DNA of 64,000 nucleotides from JBFHRE01 sp041746105 (GTDB lineage Bacteria; Actinomycetota; Acidimicrobiia; Spongiisociales; ZC4RG35). Under the pieces are notes generated by a model that had not been told where the DNA came from, searched no databases, and worked only from the letters and a program-made list of their open reading frames with translations. The DNA lies in NCBI GenBank assembly GCA_041746105.1, contig JBGTHP010000032.1, positions 1 through 64,000 on the forward strand. The letters are read 5' to 3'. Both the position numbers and the translations under genes were made by a program. This document shows, piece after piece, positions 36,035 to 44,731 of this stretch (position 1 is its first letter; every line of letters begins with the position of its first letter).

Positions 36035-36160
36035 GGGTTTCACGCTACCGCTCTCCAGATACGGGTCAGCCCCGGGAGCCCCAGCCTTCCAAAGGAATCG
36101 CTCCCCCGCCTCTATCCTCGCTCGATGTGATCGCAACAATCCGATGTGCCGAGAATTCTG

Positions 36161-36595
36161 ATGGCGGCTGAAAAACAGGTCATCGGATGGCGGGAGTGGG
36201 TGGCGCTTCCAGAACTGGGAGTGGGGTTGATACGCGCAAAGATCGATACCGGCGCCCGGTCATCGTCGCTTCATGCCTACGCGCTGGAGCGGTTCGAGGC
36301 CGATGGCAAGCCCATGGCCAGGTTCCGTCCCGAACCAGGCAAGAACACGCCTTTTGTCGAAGTTCCTGTCCTTGCAGAGCGGCGCGTGCGCAACCCAGGA
36401 GGCCGGACAGAACTCCGTCCGGTGATCAGCACAAAACTTCGATGGAACGGGCGTCTGTGGCGCATCGAGCTGAACCTGACTCGCAGAGATGAGATGGGTT
36501 TCCGTATGCTGCTGGGCAGACAAGCCCTTCGAAAACGCCTTCTGATCGACCCTGGTCGATCATTTCTAGGCGGCACCAACCCCCGCAAGGATTAA
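36161..36595 (+). CDS. rimB: RimB-like retropepsin-type putative zinc protease (DUF785)
   Basis: 144 residues from ATG 36161; an in-frame GTG at 36146 is an alternative. It contains AKIDTGARSSSLHA, the Asp-Thr-Gly signature of the retropepsin-like DUF785 family, and a second conserved block FRMLLGRQALRKRLLIDP. In Pseudomonas the related RimB acts with RimK on modified ribosomal protein S6. It is followed 1 bp later by rimK, which strongly supports a shared role. Confidence 0.88.
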   Translation: MAAEKQVIGWREWVALPELGVGLIRAKIDTGARSSSLHAYALERFEADGKPMARFRPEPGKNTPFVEVPVLAERRVRNPGGRTELRPVISTKLRWNGRLWRIELNLTRRDEMGFRMLLGRQALRKRLLIDPGRSFLGGTNPRKD

Positions 36596-36596
36596 A

Positions 36597-37499
36597 ATGA
36601 ATATCGGCATCCTGTCACGTAACGCCAAGCTCTATTCGACGCATCGCCTCAAGGAGGCGGCGCTCGAGCGGGGCCATGACGTGAGGGTTGTCGACTATCT
36701 CCGCTGCTATATGAACATCACTTCGGCCAAGCCCAAGGTCTTGTTCAGGGGTGAGGAATTGACCTTCGACGCAATCATCCCGCGGATTGGCGCCACCTAT
36801 ACGTTCTATGGGACCGCGGTGGTCCGCCAATTCGAGATGATGGGGGTATATCCAGTCGTCGAGTCACAGGCGATCGATCGCTCCCGTGACAAGTTGCGTT
36901 CACTCCAGCTCCTGGCGAGAGCCGGAGTCGGGCTTCCCGTGACGAGCTTCGCCCACTCCACCCAGGACATCGAAGGCCTGCTCGAGGTTGTGGGTGGCGC
37001 GCCGGTGGTGGTCAAGCTTCTCGAAGGGACGCAGGGTCTGGGCGTGGTTCTCGCTGAGACAAAAAAGGCGGCAGAGTCTGTGATCGGGGCGTTCCGCCAG
37101 CTCGACGAAAACATTCTCGTTCAGGAGTTCATCAAAGAAGCAAAAGGCGCTGACATTCGGTGCTTCATAGTCGGGGGCAAAGTGGTCGCGGCCATGCGCC
37201 GGCAAGGTGCCCCTGGCGAGTTTCGTTCGAACCTGCATCGAGGCGGATCCGCGGAAAGCGTCAAGCTAACATCGATGGAACGAGCGACTGCCGTCAAAGC
37301 GGCCAAAACGATGGGTCTCAATGTCGCCGGCGTCGACCTCCTTCAGAGCAACCACGGTCCACTCGTTCTGGAGGTCAACTCGTCACCGGGTCTCGAAGGA
37401 ATCGAGGCCGCCTCCGGTCTCGACGTTGCCGGCAAAATCATCGAGTTCATCGAAGCCAATGCCCGCCAGGGAAGGACTCGTGACAAGAGTCAAGGCTGA
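36597..37499 (+). CDS. rimK: RimK-type ATP-grasp amino-acid ligase
   Basis: 300 residues. MNIGILSRNAKLYSTHRLKEAA is the standard RimK start. The ATP-grasp fold is seen in VVVKLLEGTQGLGVVLAE, QEFIKEAKGADIRCFIVG and the metal-binding LEVNSSPGLEGIE. RimK of E. coli adds glutamates to the C terminus of S6; relatives attach amino acids to other peptides or small molecules. It lies between RimB and an aspartoacylase-like gene, which it overlaps by 20 bp. Confidence 0.93.
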   Translation: MNIGILSRNAKLYSTHRLKEAALERGHDVRVVDYLRCYMNITSAKPKVLFRGEELTFDAIIPRIGATYTFYGTAVVRQFEMMGVYPVVESQAIDRSRDKLRSLQLLARAGVGLPVTSFAHSTQDIEGLLEVVGGAPVVVKLLEGTQGLGVVLAETKKAAESVIGAFRQLDENILVQEFIKEAKGADIRCFIVGGKVVAAMRRQGAPGEFRSNLHRGGSAESVKLTSMERATAVKAAKTMGLNVAGVDLLQSNHGPLVLEVNSSPGLEGIEAASGLDVAGKIIEFIEANARQGRTRDKSQG

Positions 37500-38484
37500 G
37501 CCGATACAAGTCGGCTCCGAGGTCATCGAGCCGGGGCGCAGCCTGACGTTCGATCTGCCTTTCGCCCGCCTTCCGACCGGAACCTGGGAATCGATCCCGA
37601 TTTCTGTGATCAACGGTCGCAAACCAGGGCCATATTTATGGCTCAGCGGCGCCATCCACGGAGACGAAGTCAACGGCGTCGAGATCATCCGTCGAGTGCT
37701 GCCTCACCTCGATCCGAGAAAACTCGCAGGGGCCGTCATTTCCGTGCCCGTCGTGAACGTCTTCGGCTTCCTGAACCAGTCGCGTTACCTGCCGGATCGA
37801 AGAGACTTGAACCGCATGTTTCCAGGGGCAAATCGTGGCTCGCTCGCTTCGCGCCTTGCCCATCTTTTCATGAGCGAGGTCGTCAACAAGTGCGAGTACG
37901 GAATCGACCTCCACACGGCCGCAGGATTCCGTACCAACCTTCCCCAGATTCGTGCCGACATGAACGACGCGGAGACCAGGAAACTGGCCGTGGCTTTTGG
38001 AACCTCGGTTGCAATCCACGCCAAGGTACGAGACGGATCTCTCCGTCAAGCCGCGACCGAGCTGGGTATCAAGGTTTTGCTATACGAATCGGGCTCGGTC
38101 CAACGATTTGAAGAGCATTGCATCGAGGCCGGCGAATTCGGGATTCTGCGAGTCATGCAGGAATTGGGCATGGGCACCTGGGAGACGCCGCCGCCTTCAC
38201 GGGAGCCTGCGGTGATACGAAAGACGACGTGGGTACGCGCCAGCCGGTCCGGAATCGCAACGATTTCTGTTGAACCGGGCGATTCGGTCGATGAGGACCA
38301 GCGAATCGGCACCATTGGGGATGCAATCGGTGGAAGACCGACTCATGTAAAGGCCAGCGCCACAGGTGTGGTGATCGCCCGTACGCTCAATCCCCTGGTA
38401 TCCCAGGGTGATGCCTTGGTCCACATCGCAGTGCCCAAGGTCGAAGGTCGAGACGAACCAGCCGAATCCAGGCGCCGCAAGTAA
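37480..38484 (+). CDS. Succinylglutamate desuccinylase/aspartoacylase family protein
   Basis: 334 residues from a GTG with GGAAGG 4 nt upstream, overlapping the end of rimK. The zinc-site motifs are AIHGDEVNG (His, Glu) and GIDLHTAAG (His); RRDLNRMFPG matches the substrate-binding arginine region of the M14-like family. A C-terminal beta domain with a biotinyl-like SATGVVIA motif follows. It would hydrolyse an acyl or glutamyl amide bond. Its position suggests it reverses or trims the RimK product; that is inference. Confidence 0.88.
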   Translation: MTRVKAEPIQVGSEVIEPGRSLTFDLPFARLPTGTWESIPISVINGRKPGPYLWLSGAIHGDEVNGVEIIRRVLPHLDPRKLAGAVISVPVVNVFGFLNQSRYLPDRRDLNRMFPGANRGSLASRLAHLFMSEVVNKCEYGIDLHTAAGFRTNLPQIRADMNDAETRKLAVAFGTSVAIHAKVRDGSLRQAATELGIKVLLYESGSVQRFEEHCIEAGEFGILRVMQELGMGTWETPPPSREPAVIRKTTWVRASRSGIATISVEPGDSVDEDQRIGTIGDAIGGRPTHVKASATGVVIARTLNPLVSQGDALVHIAVPKVEGRDEPAESRRRK

Positions 38485-38615
38485 CCCGCTCGTCGCGGTC
38501 GCGTTGTTGGCTGGAATGCAAAACCCTGCCCTGCCCGCCGCCGTCCCTGAGGTCGTTGCGGCCGGCCCGTCAAACCAGGCTCATGAACCACCAGAGATAC
38601 GTCGGTGAGCCTTGG

Positions 38616-38873
38616 TCAGCTCGCCCGCCGAAGATCCTTCAGCCATAGCCGTCGGAGTGCGGCCCGTTCCACGGGCGTCCTCCCGCCCCAGATCCCGTAC
38701 GGTTGATTGGTCTCGATCGCGTAGGCGAGGCAGTCATCGAGCACCGGACAAGAATCACACAGCGCCGCAGCCCTTCTGGTACCGACGTTGTCGTCGCTGA
38801 AGAAGTCAGGGTCGGTGCGGTCGGCGCATGCCGCCGCCTCTCTCCACGATTCAATCTCGGTGATCATCAACAT
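38616..38873 (-). CDS. WhiB-family iron-sulfur transcription regulator
   Basis: 85 residues with four cysteines in the family spacing (Cys16, Cys39, Cys42, Cys48), followed by the GIWGG turn (60-64) and a basic C-terminal segment. Actinobacteria-specific regulators bind a [4Fe-4S] cluster and sigma factor. ATG at 38873 is used; ATG at 38867 is an alternative. A GGGAAC-N18-GTT element upstream suggests ECF-sigma control (see promoter). Confidence 0.95.
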   Translation of the reverse strand: MLMITEIESWREAAACADRTDPDFFSDDNVGTRRAAALCDSCPVLDDCLAYAIETNQPYGIWGGRTPVERAALRRLWLKDLRRAS

Positions 38874-38904
38874 ATGTAGCTCGCAGTGTCGTCGAGGTCG
38901 TATA

Positions 38905-38931
38905 AACCAAGCGTCAAGGAACGTTGTTCCC
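38905..38931 (-). promoter_or_regulatory. ECF sigma (SigR/SigH-like) promoter of whiB
   Basis: The minus strand reads GGGAAC (38931-38926), 18 nt, then GTT (38907-38905). This matches the GGGAAT/C-N18-GTT consensus of Streptomyces SigR and Mycobacterium SigH. The start point would be about 8-10 nt further on, giving a leader of about 22 nt. No sigma-70 pair of comparable quality was found there. Confidence 0.5.
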
Positions 38932-38950
38932 TGTCAGACGATCCGCGGGG

Positions 38951-40201
38951 TCAAACAGTTCCCTCGGGGAACGGATACGGTTCAGGGACCGCCCCTGGTT
39001 CGTACCTGCCGAGTTCGGCGCGTGCGACGGACCTTTTGTGGACTTCGTCTGGTCCGTCTGCGATCTGCAGCCAGCGGCCCATCGCATACATTTCGGCGAG
39101 TGGAAAGTTCTCGGTGAAGCCGGCGGCCCCAAACACCTGCATCGCTCGATCGGCCACGTAGGTGAGCAACCTCGGGGCGGCAACCTTGATCGCTGCGATC
39201 TCGACCCTTGCCCCTTTGGTCCCGACGGTGTCGATCAACCACGCTGTCTTGAGAACCAGAAGCCGAGTTTGTTCTATTTCGATGCGAGCTTCGGCAATCC
39301 AATCCTGGATTACGCCTTGATCCGCCAGAGGCTTGCCAAAGGCCACGCGGGCTTTGGCCCGCGAGCACATGAGGTCGAAACAGCGCTCGGCCGCCCCGAT
39401 CGCTCTCATGCAGTGGTGGATCCTCCCTGGCCCCAAACGCGCTTGCGCGATCGCGAAGCCGCCGCCTTGATCGCCCAGCAGGTTGGTGACGGGAACTCTG
39501 ACATTGTCGTAGTGGACGACAGGATGGGCGCCCCGGTCGGCGTACCCGAACACCTTGGGTTGTCGTTCCACCGTCACCCCGGGAGCGTCCATCGGGACCA
39601 AAACCATCGACTGCCTCCGATACGCATCGGCGTCGGGATCGCTCACACCCATGACGATCGACACCTTGCACCGGGGTCCCGCCGCTCCTGAGGAGAACCA
39701 TTTTCGGCCGGTGACCACGTATTCGTCGCCGTCACGCTCGATCCGGGTCCGGATGTTGCGTGCGTCAGAAGAGGCAACGTCTGGTTCCGTCATGCCGAAA
39801 CATGACCGGATCTCTCCATCCAAAAGAGGGTTCAGCCAGCGTGATTTCTGGTCTGTAGTGCCGAACATGTGGAGAATCTCCATGTTGCCGGTGTCCGGCG
39901 CCGCACAGTTGATTGCTTCAGGAGCGAGCCAGGGGCTCCGCCCGGTTATTTCGGCAAGAGGGGCGTACTCGAGGACCGTCAGCCCCGCCCCGTGTTCTTC
40001 GTCGGGCAGGAACAGATTCCAAAGCCCGCGGCTACGTGCGTCCTGTTTCAGATCCTCGATTATCGCGGGGTGATGATTGGGGTCGCCCGAGTCTTCCATC
40101 TGTTGGCGGAACACGGCCTCGGCCGGAAAGACACGGTCTTCCATGAACCCAAGTAGGCGGACCCTGAGGTCCTCGACTTTTTCGGTATAGGCAAACTCCA
40201 T
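38951..40201 (-). CDS. Acyl-CoA dehydrogenase
   Basis: 416 residues, full length. FAD-type acyl-CoA dehydrogenase sequence is seen in MTEPDVASSDARN, the VTGRKWFSSGA strand and the GPGRIHHCMRAIGAAERCFD and SRAKARVAFGKPLADQG blocks. The last resemble the ACAD10/11 branch, which oxidises long-chain or hydroxylated acyl-CoAs. It starts 4 bp downstream of the M50 gene on the same strand, so the two may be co-transcribed. Confidence 0.93.
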   Translation of the reverse strand: MEFAYTEKVEDLRVRLLGFMEDRVFPAEAVFRQQMEDSGDPNHHPAIIEDLKQDARSRGLWNLFLPDEEHGAGLTVLEYAPLAEITGRSPWLAPEAINCAAPDTGNMEILHMFGTTDQKSRWLNPLLDGEIRSCFGMTEPDVASSDARNIRTRIERDGDEYVVTGRKWFSSGAAGPRCKVSIVMGVSDPDADAYRRQSMVLVPMDAPGVTVERQPKVFGYADRGAHPVVHYDNVRVPVTNLLGDQGGGFAIAQARLGPGRIHHCMRAIGAAERCFDLMCSRAKARVAFGKPLADQGVIQDWIAEARIEIEQTRLLVLKTAWLIDTVGTKGARVEIAAIKVAAPRLLTYVADRAMQVFGAAGFTENFPLAEMYAMGRWLQIADGPDEVHKRSVARAELGRYEPGAVPEPYPFPEGTV

Positions 40202-40205
40202 CGAC

Positions 40206-40907
40206 TCAACCTAATGCAGGGGGAAGACCTCCGCCGCCCGTCATCGGGGGTGGACCAGGCCGCCGATCCTGCCAGGTCCTCACCTCGTCGAGCAGCAAGA
40301 ACGCACAGAAGACGGCAGCAAAAACGAACCCACGCAGGTAGGCGAACAGGCCAACCGCAACAGTGGTGAGAGGGAAGACGACATCGGTAACGGCTCTTGC
40401 CTTCCGGCCCAGAGCAGCCTGGAGAAACCCGCTCAGGATGTGACCGCCGTCCAGCGGTCGGATGGGAAGCCAGTTGATCACGCCCCAGAAGACATTTACG
40501 AACACGAGAGCCGAGATCAAATATGCGGGCAGACGGCTGTTGACCACCAGAACATCGGTCCAGAGCGCCAGATAGACCAGGCCCGCAATTCCGAAACCGA
40601 CCGCCGAACCCGCCGACGCCACGGCAACTCGGCGCAGAGGAGAAATGGGCCGGGGCGTAGCCCAGGTCGTGAATCCCCCCATCAGGTGGAGTGTGATCTC
40701 GACTTCGGCGCCAAAGCGCCTCGCGCTGAATGCGTGGCCGAGTTCGTGCGTGAAGACACTGAAGAAGACAACGGCCGCCCACCCCGCCAGGTAGAGCGCG
40801 GTGCTATCGGACAGCTCGGCGGGAATGGGTAGACCCAGAATCACGGCTACCACCCAGAACGTGGGTTTGACCGTCACCGGGATTCCGCGGAACTGAAATC
40901 TGATCAC
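40206..40907 (-). CDS. Site-2 protease family zinc metalloprotease (M50)
   Basis: 233 residues, all membrane helices. The zinc motif HELGH is in FSVFTHELGHAFSARRFG, and the second metal-ligand region is the LPIRPLDGGHIL block (NPLDGG-type). A compact intramembrane protease of the Rip1/FtsH-associated M50 type with no PDZ domain. Possible substrates are anti-sigma factors; nothing nearby names one. It precedes the acyl-CoA dehydrogenase. Confidence 0.9.
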   Translation of the reverse strand: MIRFQFRGIPVTVKPTFWVVAVILGLPIPAELSDSTALYLAGWAAVVFFSVFTHELGHAFSARRFGAEVEITLHLMGGFTTWATPRPISPLRRVAVASAGSAVGFGIAGLVYLALWTDVLVVNSRLPAYLISALVFVNVFWGVINWLPIRPLDGGHILSGFLQAALGRKARAVTDVVFPLTTVAVGLFAYLRGFVFAAVFCAFLLLDEVRTWQDRRPGPPPMTGGGGLPPALG

Positions 40908-40995
40908 CGGGGCAGGCTAGGCGCAAGTCTGGGCACATCTGATCGCCCATTGCGGAGATCGGTTCCAACATTCGAAGAAGGGTTAGCCTCACCGC

Positions 40996-42330
40996 ATGCA
41001 CCAAGACCTACAAGATCGAGTCGCCGGCCAGTTCAAACAAATGACCGATTTGTTGTCCGACCTGGTTCGGATTCCGTCGGTGAGCGCCGAGGGCTACCCG
41101 GCGGAACCGGTCAGGAAGTCTGCGGAAGCGGTGGCGGCGATGTTGACGAGCGCCGGGCTCTCTCAGGTTCAGCTGTTGGAACTCGAGGGCGCCCATCCGG
41201 CTGTATACGGTGAGATCCCGGCGCAACCGGGGGCGCCAACCGTCTTGCTCTATGCCCATCACGACGTCCAACCACCCGGCCCGGCCGACGAATGGCGTAC
41301 CGGTCCTTTCGAGCCCTTTGTCGAGGACGGCCGGCTCTACGGCCGGGGAGCATCCGATGACAAGGCCGGAATCATCATGCACCTTGGGGCGATAGGCGCC
41401 TTCGAAGGAAACCCACCTGTCGGAATCAAAGTTTTTGTCGAGGGCGAGGAGGAAGTTGGTTCCTCGCATCTCTCGACGTTTCTGGACCGCTACGCGGAGC
41501 TTCTCGCCGCCGACGTCATCGTCATCGGCGACTCCGGAAACTGGCGCGTCGGACAGCCGGCGCTCACCACCTCTCTTCGAGGTTTGGTGGCTGTGACCGT
41601 AGAGGTCAGAACCGCCAAGGTCGCAGGACACTCAGGCATGTTCGGTGGACCGATACCGGATGCGATAACCGTGTTGTGTCGCTTGCTCGCAAGTCTCCAC
41701 ACGGCGGAGGGCGACGTCGCGATCGCCGGTCTCCATTCGGCGGAGTCGCCGCCGCTCGACCTCACGGAGGATGAGTTACGCGCTCAATCAGGGACGGTTC
41801 CAGGGCTCGAATTCATCGGAACGGGTGGATTGACGTCGAGACTGTGGACCAAACCTGCAGTTTCGGTTTTGGCGATCGACGCGCCACCGCTGAAGGAGGC
41901 GATAAATCAGCTCGTGCCGGTCGCCAGGGCCAAGGTCAGCATGAGGATCCCCCCCGGCCAGGACACGGGAGCCGCGATGACCGCGCTCCGTAGCCATCTC
42001 CTGGATCACATCGAGTGGGGAGCCGAAGTCACCGTGGTCGGTGTCGAAGGCGGCGACGCCTATGTCACCACCACCGACGGACCGGCCGCCGATGCCTGGC
42101 GCGCCGGCATGATGGTGGCGTTCGGGACAGAGGCCATCGACATCGGTGTCGGCGGGTCGATCCCGTTCGTCGCCGACTTCAGTTCCCGCTACCCGAATTC
42201 TTCAATCCTGCTGACGGGTCCCGGCGACCCTGGCTCGAACGTCCACGCACCCAACGAAAGCCAGCACCTCGAAGATCTCCAAAAATCGATATTGGCGGAG
42301 GCGATCGCACTCCGATTGCTCGGAGCTTGA
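40996..42330 (+). CDS. M20 family dipeptidase
   Basis: 444 residues. Catalytic and zinc motifs appear as LLYAHHDVQPPG, GRGASDDKAG, and EGEEEVGS. The DVQP and DDKAG forms are typical of the carnosinase/cytosol dipeptidase branch rather than ArgE. It would hydrolyse dipeptides. ATG start; it is divergent from the M50 gene with 88 bp between them. Confidence 0.92.
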   Translation: MHQDLQDRVAGQFKQMTDLLSDLVRIPSVSAEGYPAEPVRKSAEAVAAMLTSAGLSQVQLLELEGAHPAVYGEIPAQPGAPTVLLYAHHDVQPPGPADEWRTGPFEPFVEDGRLYGRGASDDKAGIIMHLGAIGAFEGNPPVGIKVFVEGEEEVGSSHLSTFLDRYAELLAADVIVIGDSGNWRVGQPALTTSLRGLVAVTVEVRTAKVAGHSGMFGGPIPDAITVLCRLLASLHTAEGDVAIAGLHSAESPPLDLTEDELRAQSGTVPGLEFIGTGGLTSRLWTKPAVSVLAIDAPPLKEAINQLVPVARAKVSMRIPPGQDTGAAMTALRSHLLDHIEWGAEVTVVGVEGGDAYVTTTDGPAADAWRAGMMVAFGTEAIDIGVGGSIPFVADFSSRYPNSSILLTGPGDPGSNVHAPNESQHLEDLQKSILAEAIALRLLGA

Positions 42331-42370
42331 CCGGGCCCGCGTCAGCCGACCACAACTAGCCTCCTCTGGC

Positions 42371-43030
42371 ATGCGCATCGTCATCGCCGATTGCACGGTT
42401 GACTACGTTGGTCGGTTGTCGGCACACCTTCCTCGCGCCACCAGACTGATCATGGTCAAAGCCGACGGATGTGTGTCAGTGCACTCGGATGGCGGCGCCT
42501 ACAAGCCGCTGAACTGGATGAATGCCCCCAATTCACTGTCCATCGGCGAATCCGAATGGGTCGTCGTCAACCCCAAAAACGAACGCTTGACCATCACCAT
42601 CCACGCGACGATCTCTGACTCAGAACACGATCTCGGAGTTGATCCAGGCCTCCAAAAAGACGGCGTCGAGGCTCATCTTCAAGTGCTTCTCGCAGAGCGC
42701 CCTTGGGTGATCGAAGAGGGCATGACCCTCATACGACGCGAATTCCCAACCGATATCGGGCCTGTTGATCTGTTGTGCACCGATCAGAACGGGGAGACGG
42801 TGGCGGTCGAGATCAAACGCCGCGGGGAAATCGATGGGGTCGAGCAACTCGCCCGCTACGTCGAACGGCTCAACCTCGACTCGCGTTTGACACCCGTGCG
42901 CGGGATTTTCGTGGCTCAGGCCGTCACGCCACAAGCACGAACGTTGGCGGCGGCAAGAGGCGTCGACACGCTCGAAGTCGACTACGACGGACTTCGTGAA
43001 ATCGAGTCGAACGAACTGACCTTGTTCTGA
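42371..43030 (+). CDS. nucS: Mismatch-specific endonuclease NucS/EndoMS
   Basis: 219 residues. MRIVIADCTVDYVGRLSAHLP and the later GPVDLLCTDQNGETVAVEIKRRGEIDGVEQ, holding the Asp-Glu-Lys nuclease site, identify NucS. It cuts double-stranded DNA at mismatches and stands in for MutS/MutL in most actinobacteria. The protein ends NELTLF, a C-terminal motif of the type that docks on the sliding clamp. Separated by 4 bp from trmL. Confidence 0.96.
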   Translation: MRIVIADCTVDYVGRLSAHLPRATRLIMVKADGCVSVHSDGGAYKPLNWMNAPNSLSIGESEWVVVNPKNERLTITIHATISDSEHDLGVDPGLQKDGVEAHLQVLLAERPWVIEEGMTLIRREFPTDIGPVDLLCTDQNGETVAVEIKRRGEIDGVEQLARYVERLNLDSRLTPVRGIFVAQAVTPQARTLAAARGVDTLEVDYDGLREIESNELTLF

Positions 43031-43034
43031 GCCC

Positions 43035-43502
43035 GTGTTCAACGTCGTCCTACACAACCCCGAAATTCCGCCCAACACCGGCAACGCCATGCGTCTGTGC
43101 GCCAACACCGGCTGCACGCTCCATCTCATCGAGCCACTCGGCTTCGACCTGGAGGATTCAAAGCTGCGCCGCGCCGGCATGGACTACCGCGACCGAGCCG
43201 TGATCAGGGTTCACTCCGATCTCGAAGCATGGCTCCAGGATGCCGAGCCGGGTCGTGTGTTCGCGCTCGCCAAATCGGGCAAGACATCAGTTGCCGACGT
43301 GCATTTCAAAGAGGGCGACTCTTTCTTGTTCGGCCGTGAGTCGGTGGGTTTGCCTGCCGACGTCATGGAACGGCCGTGGCTGACCGACACTCTTCATCTA
43401 CCGATGCGGCCCGAGGTGCGAAGCCTCAACCTGTCGAATGCGGTCGCCGTGGTCGTTTACGAGGCGTGGCGTCAAAACGGGTACGAAGGTTCCGACCGCT
43501 AG
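43035..43502 (+). CDS. trmL: tRNA (cytidine(34)-2'-O)-methyltransferase TrmL
   Basis: 155 residues from a GTG. SPOUT methyltransferase sequence: NPEIPPNTGNAMRLC at the start, GFDLEDSKLRRAGMDYRD, and the knotted SAM site LFGRESVGLP with LPMRPEVRSLNLSNAVAVVVYE. It methylates the wobble base of some tRNALeu. It ends 4 bp inside the convergent VOC gene. Confidence 0.94.
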   Translation: MFNVVLHNPEIPPNTGNAMRLCANTGCTLHLIEPLGFDLEDSKLRRAGMDYRDRAVIRVHSDLEAWLQDAEPGRVFALAKSGKTSVADVHFKEGDSFLFGRESVGLPADVMERPWLTDTLHLPMRPEVRSLNLSNAVAVVVYEAWRQNGYEGSDR

Positions 43503-43933
43503 ACGACACAGAACTCGTTGCCTTCAGGGTCGGCCATGACCACCCATTCCTCGCCGTGCTCGCCGTGACGCGCCAGTTCGGTAGCTCCTGCCTCCGTCAA
43601 CTTCTGTACGTGCTCGTCGATCCGTCGGCGGCGCTGGGCCTCTTCGACCTCGCTTCCTCCGCCTGCATAGATATCCAGATGGATTCGGTTCTTGGCGACT
43701 TTGGGCTCGGGGACCCTGACAAAGAGAATCCGCTTTTTGGGATAACCCGGCTCGATGATGGCGCCGTACTTGTGTCGATCCTCCTCTGTCATCGAATGGG
43801 CATCTGCAAATGCCTCCCACGTCTCGAACCCTGCAGGAGGGGGCTGCTCGATCCAACCCAGCGCCAACGCCCAGAAGCGAGCCAGGGCTGCAGGGTCGGC
43901 GGCATCGAATGTGACTTGATAGCCGAAAGTCAT
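43499..43933 (-). CDS. VOC (glyoxalase-like) family protein
   Basis: 144 residues from the ATG giving MTFGYQVTFDAADP; a TTG 18 nt upstream is a weaker alternative. Small dimeric metal-binding fold of the glyoxalase/bleomycin-resistance superfamily, with FWALALGW and the C-terminal VMADPEGNEFCVV typical of the branch. Function not predictable from sequence alone. Convergent with trmL, overlapping by 4 bp. Confidence 0.85.
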   Translation of the reverse strand: MTFGYQVTFDAADPAALARFWALALGWIEQPPPAGFETWEAFADAHSMTEEDRHKYGAIIEPGYPKKRILFVRVPEPKVAKNRIHLDIYAGGGSEVEEAQRRRRIDEHVQKLTEAGATELARHGEHGEEWVVMADPEGNEFCVV

Positions 43934-43997
43934 GATTGCGAGAGTAGGCAACTCGGAGCAGGCTCGTTACAAATTCTCGGCGCCTACCCTCCTCCAG

Positions 43998-44729
43998 ATG
44001 TCGACTCCCCCTGCTGCCCGCGCTGTCAACGCGTCCAAGATCTATCGTACGCAAGCAGACGAAGTGAGGGCTCTCGATGATGTCACGGTCGACTTCGCTC
44101 GCTCCCGCTTCACCGCGATCATGGGCCCATCGGGCTCTGGCAAGTCGACGCTTCTCCACTGCCTTGCCGGGCTCGACACCGTCAGCAGCGGCCAGGTCTT
44201 CATCGGAGAACAGGATCTGGGCACTCTCTCCGACCGCGATCTGACTCTTCTCCGCCGGAAAAGAGTCGGTTTCATCTTCCAGGCGTTCAACCTGATTCCG
44301 ACCCTCAATGCGTCGGAAAACATCACGCTTCCGCTCGACATCGCCGGCAATACACCAGAGCCGGGCTGGTTCGAGAGGGTGATCGAGGTACTCGGATTGG
44401 CAGACCGACTCAGCCATCGACCGTCCGAGCTCTCCGGTGGTCAGCAACAACGAGTGGCGGTGGCCAGGGCGCTCACGTCACGACCGGACATCATCTTCGC
44501 CGACGAGCCTTCCGGCAATCTGGACTCGAAGTCGGGAGCCCAGCTTTTGTCCTTCCTCCGCCGGGCCGTCGACGAGTTGGAGCAGACCATCATCATGGTC
44601 ACTCACGATCCGATCGCAGCCGGGTATGCGGACCGTGCAATCTTCCTGAATGACGGCCATATCGTCGACGAACTCCAGAGCCCCACGCCGGAGGCGGTGC
44701 TCGACCGCATCAAACTGCTGGAGGTCTGA
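43998..44729 (+). CDS. ABC exporter ATP-binding protein (LolD/MacB type)
   Basis: 243 residues from the ATG giving MSTPPAARAV. Walker A is GPSGSGKS, signature ELSGGQQQRVAVAR, Walker B IIFADEPSGNLD, the classic profile of the LolD/MacB group. It follows the VOC start by 64 bp and is 2 bp from the FtsX-type permease, so they form one transporter. Confidence 0.94.
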   Translation: MSTPPAARAVNASKIYRTQADEVRALDDVTVDFARSRFTAIMGPSGSGKSTLLHCLAGLDTVSSGQVFIGEQDLGTLSDRDLTLLRRKRVGFIFQAFNLIPTLNASENITLPLDIAGNTPEPGWFERVIEVLGLADRLSHRPSELSGGQQQRVAVARALTSRPDIIFADEPSGNLDSKSGAQLLSFLRRAVDELEQTIIMVTHDPIAAGYADRAIFLNDGHIVDELQSPTPEAVLDRIKLLEV

Positions 44730-44731
44730 TC

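Noticed and set aside
38408..38608. Plus-strand frame after the aspartoacylase-like gene
   Set aside because: Mostly overlaps the end of that gene and has no supporting start site or motif.
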